This document shows, one piece after another, positions 1 through 6,306 of a DNA stretch of 6,306 nt. Under the pieces are notes generated by a model. The model was not told where the DNA came from, ran no database searches, and saw only the letters and a program-made list of their open reading frames with translations. Positions within the stretch are counted from its first letter, which is position 1. Every line of letters begins with the position of its first letter. Origin of the DNA: Betaproteobacteria bacterium (lineage in GTDB: Bacteria > Pseudomonadota > Gammaproteobacteria > Burkholderiales > Casimicrobiaceae); contig VBDA01000192.1 in NCBI GenBank assembly GCA_005883655.1, positions 1 through 6,306 of the forward strand. The letters run 5' to 3'. A program made the position numbers and the translations under genes.

Positions 1-6
1 GATCCC

Positions 7-27
7 ATCGCCGGGTATGACGGCGAT
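7..27. repeat. Short perfect inverted repeat after the last gene; possible terminator
   Basis: ATCGCCG (7-13) and CGGCGAT (21-27) form a perfect 7-bp stem with a 7-nt loop. It begins 20 nt after the stop codon of the MmgE/PrpD gene, where an operon terminator could sit. No run of T follows on the minus strand before the window ends, and none follows on the plus strand, so a classical intrinsic terminator is not shown. It could also be the edge of a dispersed intergenic palindrome of the kind common in Rhizobiales genomes. The rest of 1-47 shows nothing else. Confidence 0.35.
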
Positions 28-47
28 CCTTAGTTTCCTGTCCACGT

Positions 48-1487
48 TCACTCGATACGCTTGATGCGCAGATGTTGCGTAAGCTCGCCCACGTCATCGA
101 GCGTTTCAATGCGCCATGCGAGATCGATCACCGTCCGCGTCTGCTCAGCATCGAGGCCGCCCCAGGCCGCGCATTGCCGGAACTTCTCCTTGAGCTCGTC
201 ATCGCTCATGGGATTTGCGGGGCTGCCCTTGCCAAAATCCGCGGCGCCTTTCACAACGGTCCCATCGTCGAGCTCGACTTCGATGATCGTTGTCATCTTG
301 TCGAAGCCGGCGGCCTCGGCTTCCGCGTTGACGCCGAAGTCCACCCGCTGCAGCAACGCCTGCACGTCGGGGCGATTGACCACCTCGTCGGTGAACTGCC
401 CGAGACCGGCCTTGCGCTCGAGGAGCAGGATCGCCATGCAGAATTCCATGCTGAACTTGGCCTGCAACTCGTTACGGGGACGATGATGGATAAGCGCATT
501 CGGCATGTTGTGATTGGTGCCGACCGTGACCCGTTTGACCCGCTCCGGTCGCAGATCATGACGATGGATAAGATCGAGCATGACGCTCATGCCCGGATGC
601 GTGAGCGACCCGCTGGGATGCGGCTTGATCGAGACGCCGGGGAAGGCGAAGGTCCACGGATTGCCGAGCTTGCCGTCGATCATGTCGGCGCTATAGCCCC
701 CACCTGCGGCCCGAAAAAATCCGCGGTCGGCCTCCAGTCCATTCGGCGATGCAGTAAAGCCGAGCGCCGCCATCTCCGCGGCGACTACACCGCTTTCGGC
801 GGCGCGTCCCGCATGAAAAGGCTTGGTCATGGTGCCGAAGTTTTCGCGCAATCCGGCGGCCTGCGTGGCGCCCAGGCTCAATGCGCGGCGCGTGGTTTCG
901 CGATCGAGGCCGAGGAGCTTCGCGGCGCCTGCGGCGGCGCCGATCGCGCCACAGGTCGCGGTGCTATGAAAGCCGTGCTGATAGTGGCGCGGCAGGATCG
1001 CCTCGGCCACTTTGCATTCGACCTCGACCCCGACCTGATACGCGGTCATCAGCTCGCGGCCGCTCTTCCGATCCCTCTCGGCGAGCGCCAGCACCGGCGG
1101 CAAAGCCGGTGCCGTCGGATGGGTGAGCAGGCCATAGACGCGATCCTTGGCAATGGCGAGCTGGGTGTCGTCGTAGTCATCGGCATGGATGGAAATTCCG
1201 TTGGCGAACGCCGCGAAGCGTGCGGGCAGGCGCATATTGCTTCCGATCACGGTGCTGCCGTCTTCGGTTGCAATGCCCAACGCTGCAAGGTAACGACGAG
1301 TGATGTTGCCGGTTTGCGAGGCGGCGCCGGCGAGGGCGAGGCCGATGCCATCGAGCACCGAACGCTTGCCGAGGTGGGCCACGTCGGCGGGCACATCCTG
1401 TCCGCGCGTGGCTACAACGAAGCCGGCAACGTAGTCCGTAAGAGACGGATCGTGGGAAGTGGCGGCTGCGGCTGGCGAGACTGGCAT
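48..1487 (-). CDS. MmgE/PrpD family protein (dehydratase, decarboxylase or epimerase of unknown substrate)
   Basis: This 479-residue cytoplasmic enzyme belongs to the family of 2-methylcitrate dehydratase PrpD, cis-aconitate decarboxylase and iminodisuccinate epimerase, and has the usual length. The helical N-terminal domain runs from about 15 to 265 and the C-terminal domain from about 280 to 460. Recognisable motifs are DYDDT (104-108), HPTAPALPP (123-131), HGFHSTATCGAIGAAAG (171-187), GTMTKPFHAGRAAESG (218-233), IKPHPSGSLTHP (287-298) and QAKFSMEFCMA (342-352). Compared by eye with human cis-aconitate decarboxylase, D104, T108, H123, K222 and K288 match its active-site D93, T97, H103, K207 and K272. 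The position of its H277 is glycine here (G293), and the loop between T108 and H123 is about nine residues longer. It is therefore unlikely to be either PrpD or the decarboxylase proper. As last gene after an importer and a PdxA-like enzyme it is probably catabolic. No prpB or prpC is nearby, which argues against propionate metabolism. Family certain, reaction unknown. Confidence 0.94.
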   Translation of the reverse strand: MPVSPAAAATSHDPSLTDYVAGFVVATRGQDVPADVAHLGKRSVLDGIGLALAGAASQTGNITRRYLAALGIATEDGSTVIGSNMRLPARFAAFANGISIHADDYDDTQLAIAKDRVYGLLTHPTAPALPPVLALAERDRKSGRELMTAYQVGVEVECKVAEAILPRHYQHGFHSTATCGAIGAAAGAAKLLGLDRETTRRALSLGATQAAGLRENFGTMTKPFHAGRAAESGVVAAEMAALGFTASPNGLEADRGFFRAAGGGYSADMIDGKLGNPWTFAFPGVSIKPHPSGSLTHPGMSVMLDLIHRHDLRPERVKRVTVGTNHNMPNALIHHRPRNELQAKFSMEFCMAILLLERKAGLGQFTDEVVNRPDVQALLQRVDFGVNAEAEAAGFDKMTTIIEVELDDGTVVKGAADFGKGSPANPMSDDELKEKFRQCAAWGGLDAEQTRTVIDLAWRIETLDDVGELTQHLRIKRIE

Positions 1488-1497
1488 GAGAGAAGCG

Positions 1498-1503
1498 TCC
1501 TTT
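1498..1503 (-). promoter_or_regulatory. Ribosome binding site of the MmgE/PrpD gene
   Basis: AAAGGA on the minus strand lies 10 nt before the ATG at 1487, in the 17-nt gap after the PdxA-like stop codon. It supports the chosen start and separate initiation rather than strict coupling. Spacing is slightly long but within the normal range. Confidence 0.65.
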
Positions 1504-1504
1504 G

Positions 1505-2566
1505 CTAGGGGATCGATGTGGCAGTGCCGGCGTGTGCGAGACTCGCTTTGTGCTTGCGACCGGAGGCGAGACGCGCGCAGAGTCGCACCGCCTGCTCGAG
1601 CGCGCCGGTGGTAGCGACGCCCTTGCCGACGATGTCGAACGCGGTGCCATGCGCGGGGGTGGTGAACACCGTCCGCAGTCCGCCGGTCACGGTGACGCCG
1701 CGATTGAAGCCCTTGAGCTTGGTGGCGATCTGACCCTGGTCGTGATACATGGTCAGGACGCCGTCATAGTCGCCGGCAAAGGCCTTGAGGAATACGGTAT
1801 CCGATGGAAAAGGACCCCGGCACCGGATACCGCGCTCGGCCGCCCGCGCGACCGCGGGTGCGATGATCTCGATTTCCTCGCGCCCGAAAAGACCGTTCTC
1901 GCCGCCATGCGGGTTGAGCGCGGCAACCGCGATGCGCGGCTCATCGAAGCCGGCTCCGCGCATGGTACGGTCCGCAAGCGTGATGGCCTCATCGATTCGA
2001 TCCGGCGTGATCTGGTCGAGCGCCGTTCTAAGCGAAACGTGCGAGGTCACCCGCGACATCCACAGGTTGTCGAGCACGTTCATCTCGCCGAAATATCCCT
2101 GGTGCCCGGTGAGATGCGCGAACATCTGGTGCTCGTCGTTGAAGCGCCAGCCGCCGGCGTGGAGCGCGGCTTTGTTGAGCGGCGCGAAAGTGATGCCGTC
2201 GAGCCGGCCATCGAGGGCAAGCTCGATCATGTAGCGAAGAGTCTCGCCGCTGATGCGACCCGATTCCGCCGATACGGCTCCGCGAGGCAGCGTCGACGGA
2301 TCGAGATTGCCAAGGTCGATGATCGGAATCTCGGTTCGCGACCAGTCGACGTCCTCGGGCGCCGCGTAGCTCCGCCAGGCAACGTTGACGCCCGCATCCC
2401 GGGCACCCTGTTCGAGCACCCGCGCGTCGCCGACGACCAAGAGACGTGCGGCGTCCGCAAGGCGTCGATCGGCGAGCACGCGCGCGCACTGCTCGGGGCC
2501 GATGCCGGTACAGTCGCCGAGCATCAGTCCCAGCAAAGGCACGGCTCGCGTTTCGATGTCGGTCAT
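1505..2566 (-). CDS. PdxA-family NAD-dependent dehydrogenase with altered substrate site
   Basis: This 353-residue protein is a homologue of 4-hydroxythreonine-4-phosphate dehydrogenase. That family of metal-dependent NAD(P) enzymes oxidises a hydroxy acid, with decarboxylation of the product; it also includes 4-phospho-threonate/erythronate dehydrogenases and the terephthalate-pathway diol dehydrogenase TphB. Seen: GDCTGIGPE (17-25) matching the N-terminal GEPAGIGP motif, metal ligands H176 (TSHVSLR), H220 (NPHGGE) and H275 (MYHDQG), D256 in PSDT, K283, and AHGTAFD (305-311). By eye against E. coli PdxA, substrate contacts differ: T137 becomes Q147, N283 becomes T292 and R292 becomes F301, while H136 is kept as H146. 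A C-terminal tail of roughly 20 residues extends beyond the E. coli end. The intact metal site suggests an active enzyme; the changed pocket and the transporter context suggest a catabolic substrate that may lack the phosphate. No other pyridoxine gene is nearby. I therefore give no pdxA symbol. Confidence 0.93.
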   Translation of the reverse strand: MTDIETRAVPLLGLMLGDCTGIGPEQCARVLADRRLADAARLLVVGDARVLEQGARDAGVNVAWRSYAAPEDVDWSRTEIPIIDLGNLDPSTLPRGAVSAESGRISGETLRYMIELALDGRLDGITFAPLNKAALHAGGWRFNDEHQMFAHLTGHQGYFGEMNVLDNLWMSRVTSHVSLRTALDQITPDRIDEAITLADRTMRGAGFDEPRIAVAALNPHGGENGLFGREEIEIIAPAVARAAERGIRCRGPFPSDTVFLKAFAGDYDGVLTMYHDQGQIATKLKGFNRGVTVTGGLRTVFTTPAHGTAFDIVGKGVATTGALEQAVRLCARLASGRKHKASLAHAGTATSIP

Positions 2567-4260
2567 GTCAACCTCCGATCGGTAAAGTGGTTGATGAGCA
2601 GGATCATCGCGAAGGTGATCAGCAGCATGGTAATGGAAAGCACTGCGATCGGTCCCCAATCGTTGCTCTCGCGCAGATCGAACATGGTGACCGAAATCGT
2701 CTTGGTTCGCGCGGTGAACAGCAGAATCGTGGCGGAAAGCTCGCGTATCGATCCGATGAAGATGAAGATCCAGGTGGCGATGACGCCGTTCCTTATCAGC
2801 GGCGCCGTGATATCGAACAGAGCGCGCAGCCGCGTGGCGCCAAAGATGCGGCTCGCGTCCTCGAGCTCCGGGTGAACCGATTTGAGCGATGCGCCGATCT
2901 GCTGATATCCGACCGGAAGCTCCTTGGTCAGATAGGCGAGGAAGATGATCGACAAGGTTCCGTAGAGAACGAAAGGTGGTTGCGTGTAGGAGAGAAACAG
3001 GCCCACGGCGAGCACAATACCGGGAATGGCGACTGGCGCTGTTGCCAGAAAACCGAGATAGCGATGCCCCCAGACGAGCTTGCGAAGGCTCAAATAGCCC
3101 ACGGTCGTTACCAGGATGGTGCCCGCGGTTGCCGCCGCGATCCCCAAAACAAAGGTGTTTTGAAACGCGAGCCTCGTCTGGCTGAATTCGAAAAACACGA
3201 AACGCCAGTGTTCGAGGGAGAGATTGCCCACGACCGGACCGGACCAATTCTTCACGAATGCAGTGCGCACCAGCACGCCATACGGCAGCACGATCGATGA
3301 GCCGAGCACGAAAGCAAACAACGCCAGCGCCGGGATCGTCCATGCGCCAAGGCGAATCAGTCGCGTGCCGGTGCTCTTGCCGCCGATCACCGAGTAACCG
3401 CGCCGGCCCATGATGGCGGACTGCGCCCGCAGCAATAGGACGGTGATGAGCAGAAGCGGCAACGAAAGGGCGGCGGCCAGTCCGAGCTGCGGTGGAAACT
3501 GGAACAGGCTCCAGATTTTCGTGGTCATGGTATCGATGCCGGCCGGCAGTGCCAGGATCGCGGGCGTTCCGAAAAGCGTCATCGATTGCAGAAAGGCGAT
3601 CAGAAAACCGGCCAGCAACGCCGGCATGACCAGCGGCAGCGTGATATCGAGCGCAGTGCGCCATGCGGGCGCGCCAAGAATTGCGGATGCCTCCTCGAGC
3701 TCGCTGGGAATGACGTCGAGGCTGTTCGCGACGAAAGTGAATACATAGGGAAAGGTGTACAAGGCCATGACAAACACCATGCCGCCTGCGGAAAAAATGT
3801 TGATCAATGGCGTGGCTTCGAAGGGCTTCAGTCCGAACAACGCGTAATACCACTGGTTGATCAGCCCGGCGTTCGGGCCGCCCAACAGCACCCATGCAAA
3901 GGCCCCGAGAAAAGGCGGCGTCACGAACGACGCAAGGATCAGCGTGCGCAGCAGGCGCTTTCCCGGCAAATCGGTGCGCGACACCAGCCAGCTCATCGGC
4001 GCGGCTGCAAGAACGCACAGCACGCCGACCGCTGCGGATGTCCACAACGTGGTCAGCAGCGGTTTCACGAACGCCGGGTCGGCGAACAACTGGTGATAGT
4101 GCTCGAGCGTCAGCTGCCGAGCCTCGCCGGTGAGGCTCGTCATCAGCAGCCGGAACATCGGCAGCAGCACCAGCGCTGCGAGCAGGAGAACCAGCGCGAT
4201 CGCGAAAGGCGCGGTCCAGTCGACGAACCGCGATCGTGTCGCCGCCCTGCTCGAGAGCAT
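2563..4260 (-). CDS. Fused double-domain ABC permease, FbpB/PhnU-like
   Basis: This 565-residue inner-membrane protein holds both transmembrane halves of the importer in one chain, as in FbpB-type ferric-iron permeases. The first half starts with a membrane segment at about 17-40 and contains several more up to about 280. The second half begins near 305 and ends with a segment at about 538-557. Each half has the cytoplasmic EAA loop that docks on the ATPase: ELEEASAILGAPAWR (187-201) and ELEDASRIFGATRLR (465-479). That duplication shows two complete permease domains. I chose the ATG at 4260, 7 nt after the binding-protein stop. A longer frame reaches 4392, but its extra 44 residues are arginine-rich, lie entirely inside the binding-protein gene and do not resemble a permease N-terminus. 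No good Shine-Dalgarno sequence precedes 4260 (the spacer is CTTAGCC), so translation probably depends on re-initiation after the upstream gene. Its stop overlaps the next start as ATGA. Confidence 0.94.
   Translation of the reverse strand: MLSSRAATRSRFVDWTAPFAIALVLLLAALVLLPMFRLLMTSLTGEARQLTLEHYHQLFADPAFVKPLLTTLWTSAAVGVLCVLAAAPMSWLVSRTDLPGKRLLRTLILASFVTPPFLGAFAWVLLGGPNAGLINQWYYALFGLKPFEATPLINIFSAGGMVFVMALYTFPYVFTFVANSLDVIPSELEEASAILGAPAWRTALDITLPLVMPALLAGFLIAFLQSMTLFGTPAILALPAGIDTMTTKIWSLFQFPPQLGLAAALSLPLLLITVLLLRAQSAIMGRRGYSVIGGKSTGTRLIRLGAWTIPALALFAFVLGSSIVLPYGVLVRTAFVKNWSGPVVGNLSLEHWRFVFFEFSQTRLAFQNTFVLGIAAATAGTILVTTVGYLSLRKLVWGHRYLGFLATAPVAIPGIVLAVGLFLSYTQPPFVLYGTLSIIFLAYLTKELPVGYQQIGASLKSVHPELEDASRIFGATRLRALFDITAPLIRNGVIATWIFIFIGSIRELSATILLFTARTKTISVTMFDLRESNDWGPIAVLSITMLLITFAMILLINHFTDRRLT
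2571..2576 (-). promoter_or_regulatory. Strong ribosome binding site of the PdxA-like gene
   Basis: GGAGGT on the minus strand lies 4 nt before the ATG at 2566. It is embedded in the last codons of the permease gene, whose stop shares bases with this start (ATGA, 2563-2566). It fixes the start of the PdxA-like gene, although the same reading frame stays open upstream for almost 1.5 kb through the permease gene. Confidence 0.85.
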
Positions 4261-4267
4261 GGCTAAG

Positions 4268-5311
4268 TCAATTGCCGAAGAGCGCCGTATAACGCTTCTT
4301 GATGTCGGCCACCAGCGGCAGCATCGTCGCCGGGTCGTCAGGCAGTATCTTGATCTGCGCCAGCGGCGTTCGCCCCGGCGGGTCCTTGACATCGGGATGG
4401 AGCGAACGGGTACCGCCCTCGTTGACCGCCAGCTGCTGGACCTTGGCAGTGTAGAGAAAATTCTGCAGCACGCGCGCGGCGTTGGGATGCGGAGCCTCGG
4501 CGAAGATTGCCGTCGGCGAAGTCACGAAAGGCGTCCCTTCCTTCGGGTAGATGATCGCGACGGGACTCTTGGCATCGATCTCGATGAACATGTTGTATTC
4601 GTTGCCGTCGACCATCACCGCCCGTTCGCCGCTGGCGATGCTCTTTGGCGTCGCCGTCGTCGACTGCAGTTGCTGCACTCCTTGCTTGGACAGCTTTTCG
4701 AGATAGTCCCAGCCAAGCGCCTTGACGATTGCGTAGGTGCCGGTCAGGCTGGTGCCGCTGTAACCGGGATGCGATTTGACGAGCTTGCCTTTCCATTTCG
4801 GATCGAGAAGGTCGAGATAGCCGGTCGGCGCATCCTTTGCCGGCACCAGGGTGGTGTTGTAGCCCATCACGCTCAGCGTCGCACGCCACCCTGCGTAATA
4901 GCCTTCAGCATCCTTGAACTGCGCGGGATAGCGTTTCACGTCGGGCGGGGTATGCGCCGCCAGCCACTTCTGCTGTTTCCAGTAAATGAAATGCGAAGCA
5001 TCGGACGAGTTGACGACGTCGACGTTCTTGATGCCGGACTGGTACTCCTGGTTGATCCGCTGGAACACACGCTCCGATCCCGATCGCTCGACCTCGATCT
5101 GGATATTTGGGTAATCGGCACGGAAGGCCTTGGCGATCAACTCCGAGACCTTGACGTCGATCGACGAATACCACACGACCTTGCCTTCCTTGGCGGCCGC
5201 CGCCAGCATCGCGGGCGTCGTTTCCTGGCCGGCGGCTGGCGCCGCGATCGCGCAGGCGAGCAGCGCAATAGGCAATGTCCTGATGCCGCAGTTCCATTTC
5301 ATCCACCTCAT
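4268..5311 (-). CDS. Periplasmic substrate-binding protein of an iron(III)-type ABC importer
   Basis: This 347-residue protein is the extracytoplasmic receptor that should deliver ligand to the fused permease. Residues 1 to about 28 form a Sec signal peptide: basic N-region (R2, K5, R11), hydrophobic stretch about 12-24, then APAAG with likely cleavage near 26-28. The mature part has the type-2 periplasmic binding fold of the FbpA/AfuA/PhnS group (extracellular solute-binding family 1). Signs are KVVWYSS (44-50) at the first strand, a serine/glycine-rich ligand-loop segment RSGSERVF (77-84), GWRATLSVMGYNT (141-153) at the hinge, and LLDPKWKGKL (168-177). The Fe3+ ligands of classical FbpA seem absent: D52 sits where the N-terminal histidine would be, and DGNEYN (235-240) replaces the paired tyrosines. 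Iron as free ligand is therefore doubtful. The ligand is more likely an organic anion, perhaps carboxylate or phosphate. The alignment was done by eye from memory of the family. Confidence 0.93.
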   Translation of the reverse strand: MRWMKWNCGIRTLPIALLACAIAAPAAGQETTPAMLAAAAKEGKVVWYSSIDVKVSELIAKAFRADYPNIQIEVERSGSERVFQRINQEYQSGIKNVDVVNSSDASHFIYWKQQKWLAAHTPPDVKRYPAQFKDAEGYYAGWRATLSVMGYNTTLVPAKDAPTGYLDLLDPKWKGKLVKSHPGYSGTSLTGTYAIVKALGWDYLEKLSKQGVQQLQSTTATPKSIASGERAVMVDGNEYNMFIEIDAKSPVAIIYPKEGTPFVTSPTAIFAEAPHPNAARVLQNFLYTAKVQQLAVNEGGTRSLHPDVKDPPGRTPLAQIKILPDDPATMLPLVADIKKRYTALFGN

Positions 5312-5317
5312 TCGAGT

Positions 5318-5323
5318 CTCCTT
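5318..5323 (-). promoter_or_regulatory. Ribosome binding site of the binding-protein gene
   Basis: On the minus strand AAGGAG lies 6 nt before the ATG at 5311, inside the 27-nt gap after the ATPase stop. This decides the start. The alternative in-frame ATG at 5302 would have only a GAGGTGG stretch directly abutting it, which is too close to serve well. No promoter-like or hairpin element is evident in this gap, so the gene is probably transcribed from upstream. Confidence 0.75.
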
Positions 5324-5338
5324 CTTTCCAAGTCTTTT

Positions 5339-6306
5339 TCAGTTGGTGGCAAGGCCGCGACATCGCTCCGCCTTGAACCTCACTCTCACTTTCGATCCGT
5401 CGGCGACCGAGAGCTCAGCCGGCGCGGCGATCAACACGTCCTGCCCGACATCGACGATATAGTCGCGATGACTGCCGAGATACGCCTGGCCCCGCACGGT
5501 CCCTGGCAGCGAGTTGTCGGCGTCGATACCGACATCCGCCAAAAGCTCCACATCGTGCGTCTTGACGCAGAAGCTCATCGGCTCGCCGGGTCCCGCGAAG
5601 TTACCTTGTCCGATGTCGAGGGTGTGGCCGGCGACTTCGACCCTGTGTCCCGACAGGTGCGTTGCGTTAATGACATTGCTTCCGCCGATGAAGCGAGCCA
5701 CGAACTCCGAATTGGGACGCTCGTAGACGTCTTCGGGTGTTCCGATCTGCTCGATGCGGCCGGCATTCATCACGACGATGCGATCGGCCATGGTCATCGC
5801 CTCCACTTGATCGTGCGTGACATAGATCGAGGTGTAGTGGAATTCGTCATGCAACCGGCGGATTTCGAAGCGCATATCGCCGCGGAGATTGGCATCGAGA
5901 TTGGACAGCGGCTCATCCAGCAGCAGAATGTCCGGCTTGGTGGCCAGCGCCCGAGCGAGTGCGACGCGCTGCTGCTGGCCACCGGAAAGCTCGGACGGAT
6001 AGCGGTCGGCCTGCGCGCGAAGCTTCGTCGCATCGAGGAGGACATCGGTGCGCGACACCCGCTCCGGCGGCGGCATCGACTGCATTTTCAGGCCGTAGCC
6101 GACATTCTGCCGAACGGTCATGTGCGGCCACACCGCGTAGCTCTGGAAGATCATGCTCATGTTGCGCCGCTCGGGCGGAACGACGGATTGGACCGATGAC
6201 AACAGCTTGCCGCCAACGCGGATTGCGCCCGCGTCGGGTTCGAGGAAACCCGCGATCATGCGCAAAGTGGTCGTCTTGCCGCAGCCCGACGGACCCAACA
6301 GGCAGA
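5339..6306 (-). CDS. ABC transporter ATP-binding protein, FbpC/PhnT/PotA-like (5'-truncated by window edge)
   Basis: This is the cytoplasmic ATPase subunit that powers import through the permease encoded two genes downstream. The frame is open to the window edge, so the N-terminus is missing, probably about 35-45 residues including the first beta strands. The ATG-like start at 6298 is really a TTG leucine codon just before Walker A and is not a start. Visible in order: Walker A GPSGCGKTT (about 6270-6295), a Q-loop in MIFQSYAVWPHMTV, the ABC signature LSGGQQQR, Walker B ILLLDEP followed by the D-loop SNLD, and the H-loop in VTHDQ. The last 110 or so residues look like a TOBE-type regulatory domain, as in FbpC, PotA and MalK-class ATPases. 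The AVWPHMTV stretch resembles the ferric-iron and 2-aminoethylphosphonate branches of the family. All catalytic motifs are intact. The stop is 27 nt before the binding-protein start. Function is certain at family level; the substrate is not readable from this subunit. Confidence 0.96.
   Translation of the reverse strand, partial: CLLGPSGCGKTTTLRMIAGFLEPDAGAIRVGGKLLSSVQSVVPPERRNMSMIFQSYAVWPHMTVRQNVGYGLKMQSMPPPERVSRTDVLLDATKLRAQADRYPSELSGGQQQRVALARALATKPDILLLDEPLSNLDANLRGDMRFEIRRLHDEFHYTSIYVTHDQVEAMTMADRIVVMNAGRIEQIGTPEDVYERPNSEFVARFIGGSNVINATHLSGHRVEVAGHTLDIGQGNFAGPGEPMSFCVKTHDVELLADVGIDADNSLPGTVRGQAYLGSHRDYIVDVGQDVLIAAPAELSVADGSKVRVRFKAERCRGLATN

Noticed and set aside
48..1487. Assignment as 2-methylcitrate dehydratase prpD
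   Set aside because: No methylcitrate-cycle partner genes are adjacent, and the active-site motifs differ from those of classical PrpD. Only the family name is supported.
72..1508. A 478-codon plus-strand open frame antisense to almost all of the MmgE/PrpD gene
   Set aside because: The protein is arginine- and glycine-rich with no family motif, and the opposite strand encodes a clear full-length enzyme. G/C-biased third codon positions produce such antisense frames.
1505..2566. Assignment as the pyridoxine biosynthesis gene pdxA
   Set aside because: Several substrate-contact residues differ, and the context is a transport operon without other vitamin B6 genes or ksgA.
1505..4045. An apparent 846-residue fusion of the PdxA-like protein with a long N-terminal region
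   Set aside because: The upstream 490 or so residues are an out-of-frame shadow of the permease gene. GGAGGT and the ATGA overlap place the real start at 2566.
5250..5311. Possible lipoprotein signal, LLAC at residues 17-20 of the binding protein
   Set aside because: Leucine at the -2 position is atypical, arginine 11 is too close to the putative lipobox, and a conventional cleavage site (APAAG) follows. A soluble periplasmic protein is more likely.
4130..6199. A 689-codon plus-strand open frame spanning the binding-protein and ATPase genes in antisense
   Set aside because: It is striking in length, but it crosses two unambiguous genes and their intergenic gap, has no recognisable domain, and fits codon-bias shadowing.

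Overview
The window carries five tightly packed genes, all on the minus strand, that read as one operon. In transcription order, from high to low coordinates, they are: an ABC transporter ATPase cut by the window edge (5339-6306), a periplasmic substrate-binding protein (4268-5311), a fused double-domain permease of the ferric-iron/FbpB type (2563-4260), a PdxA-family dehydrogenase (1505-2566) and an MmgE/PrpD-family protein (48-1487). The gaps are 27 nt, 7 nt, a 4-nt overlap and 17 nt, so almost no sequence is noncoding. The promoter is not in the window and must lie beyond position 6306.

The high G+C, the strong G/C bias at third codon positions (seen as long spurious antisense ORFs) and the gene families fit a soil-type proteobacterium. 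Rhizobiales such as Bradyrhizobium relatives are my first guess and Burkholderiales the alternative. This is inference: no RNA gene or taxonomic marker is present.

The three transport genes form a complete ABC importer of the iron(III)/2-aminoethylphosphonate/polyamine-like class (FbpABC, PhnSTU, AfuABC relatives). The binding protein lacks the residues that hold Fe3+ in classical FbpA, so the cargo is probably an organic anion rather than free ferric iron. The two enzyme genes downstream belong to families that act on hydroxy acids and polycarboxylates. PdxA-type enzymes oxidise a hydroxy acid, with subsequent or coupled decarboxylation. MmgE/PrpD enzymes dehydrate, decarboxylate or epimerise tri- and dicarboxylates. 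The simplest reading is an uptake-and-catabolism operon for a small, probably carboxylated, compound that I cannot identify.

The most interesting point is that the PdxA homologue keeps all metal-binding histidines but has lost three of the residues that contact substrate in E. coli PdxA. It is therefore unlikely to be the vitamin B6 biosynthetic enzyme. No mobile element, CRISPR array, tRNA or rRNA was seen. A short perfect inverted repeat lies just after the last gene.
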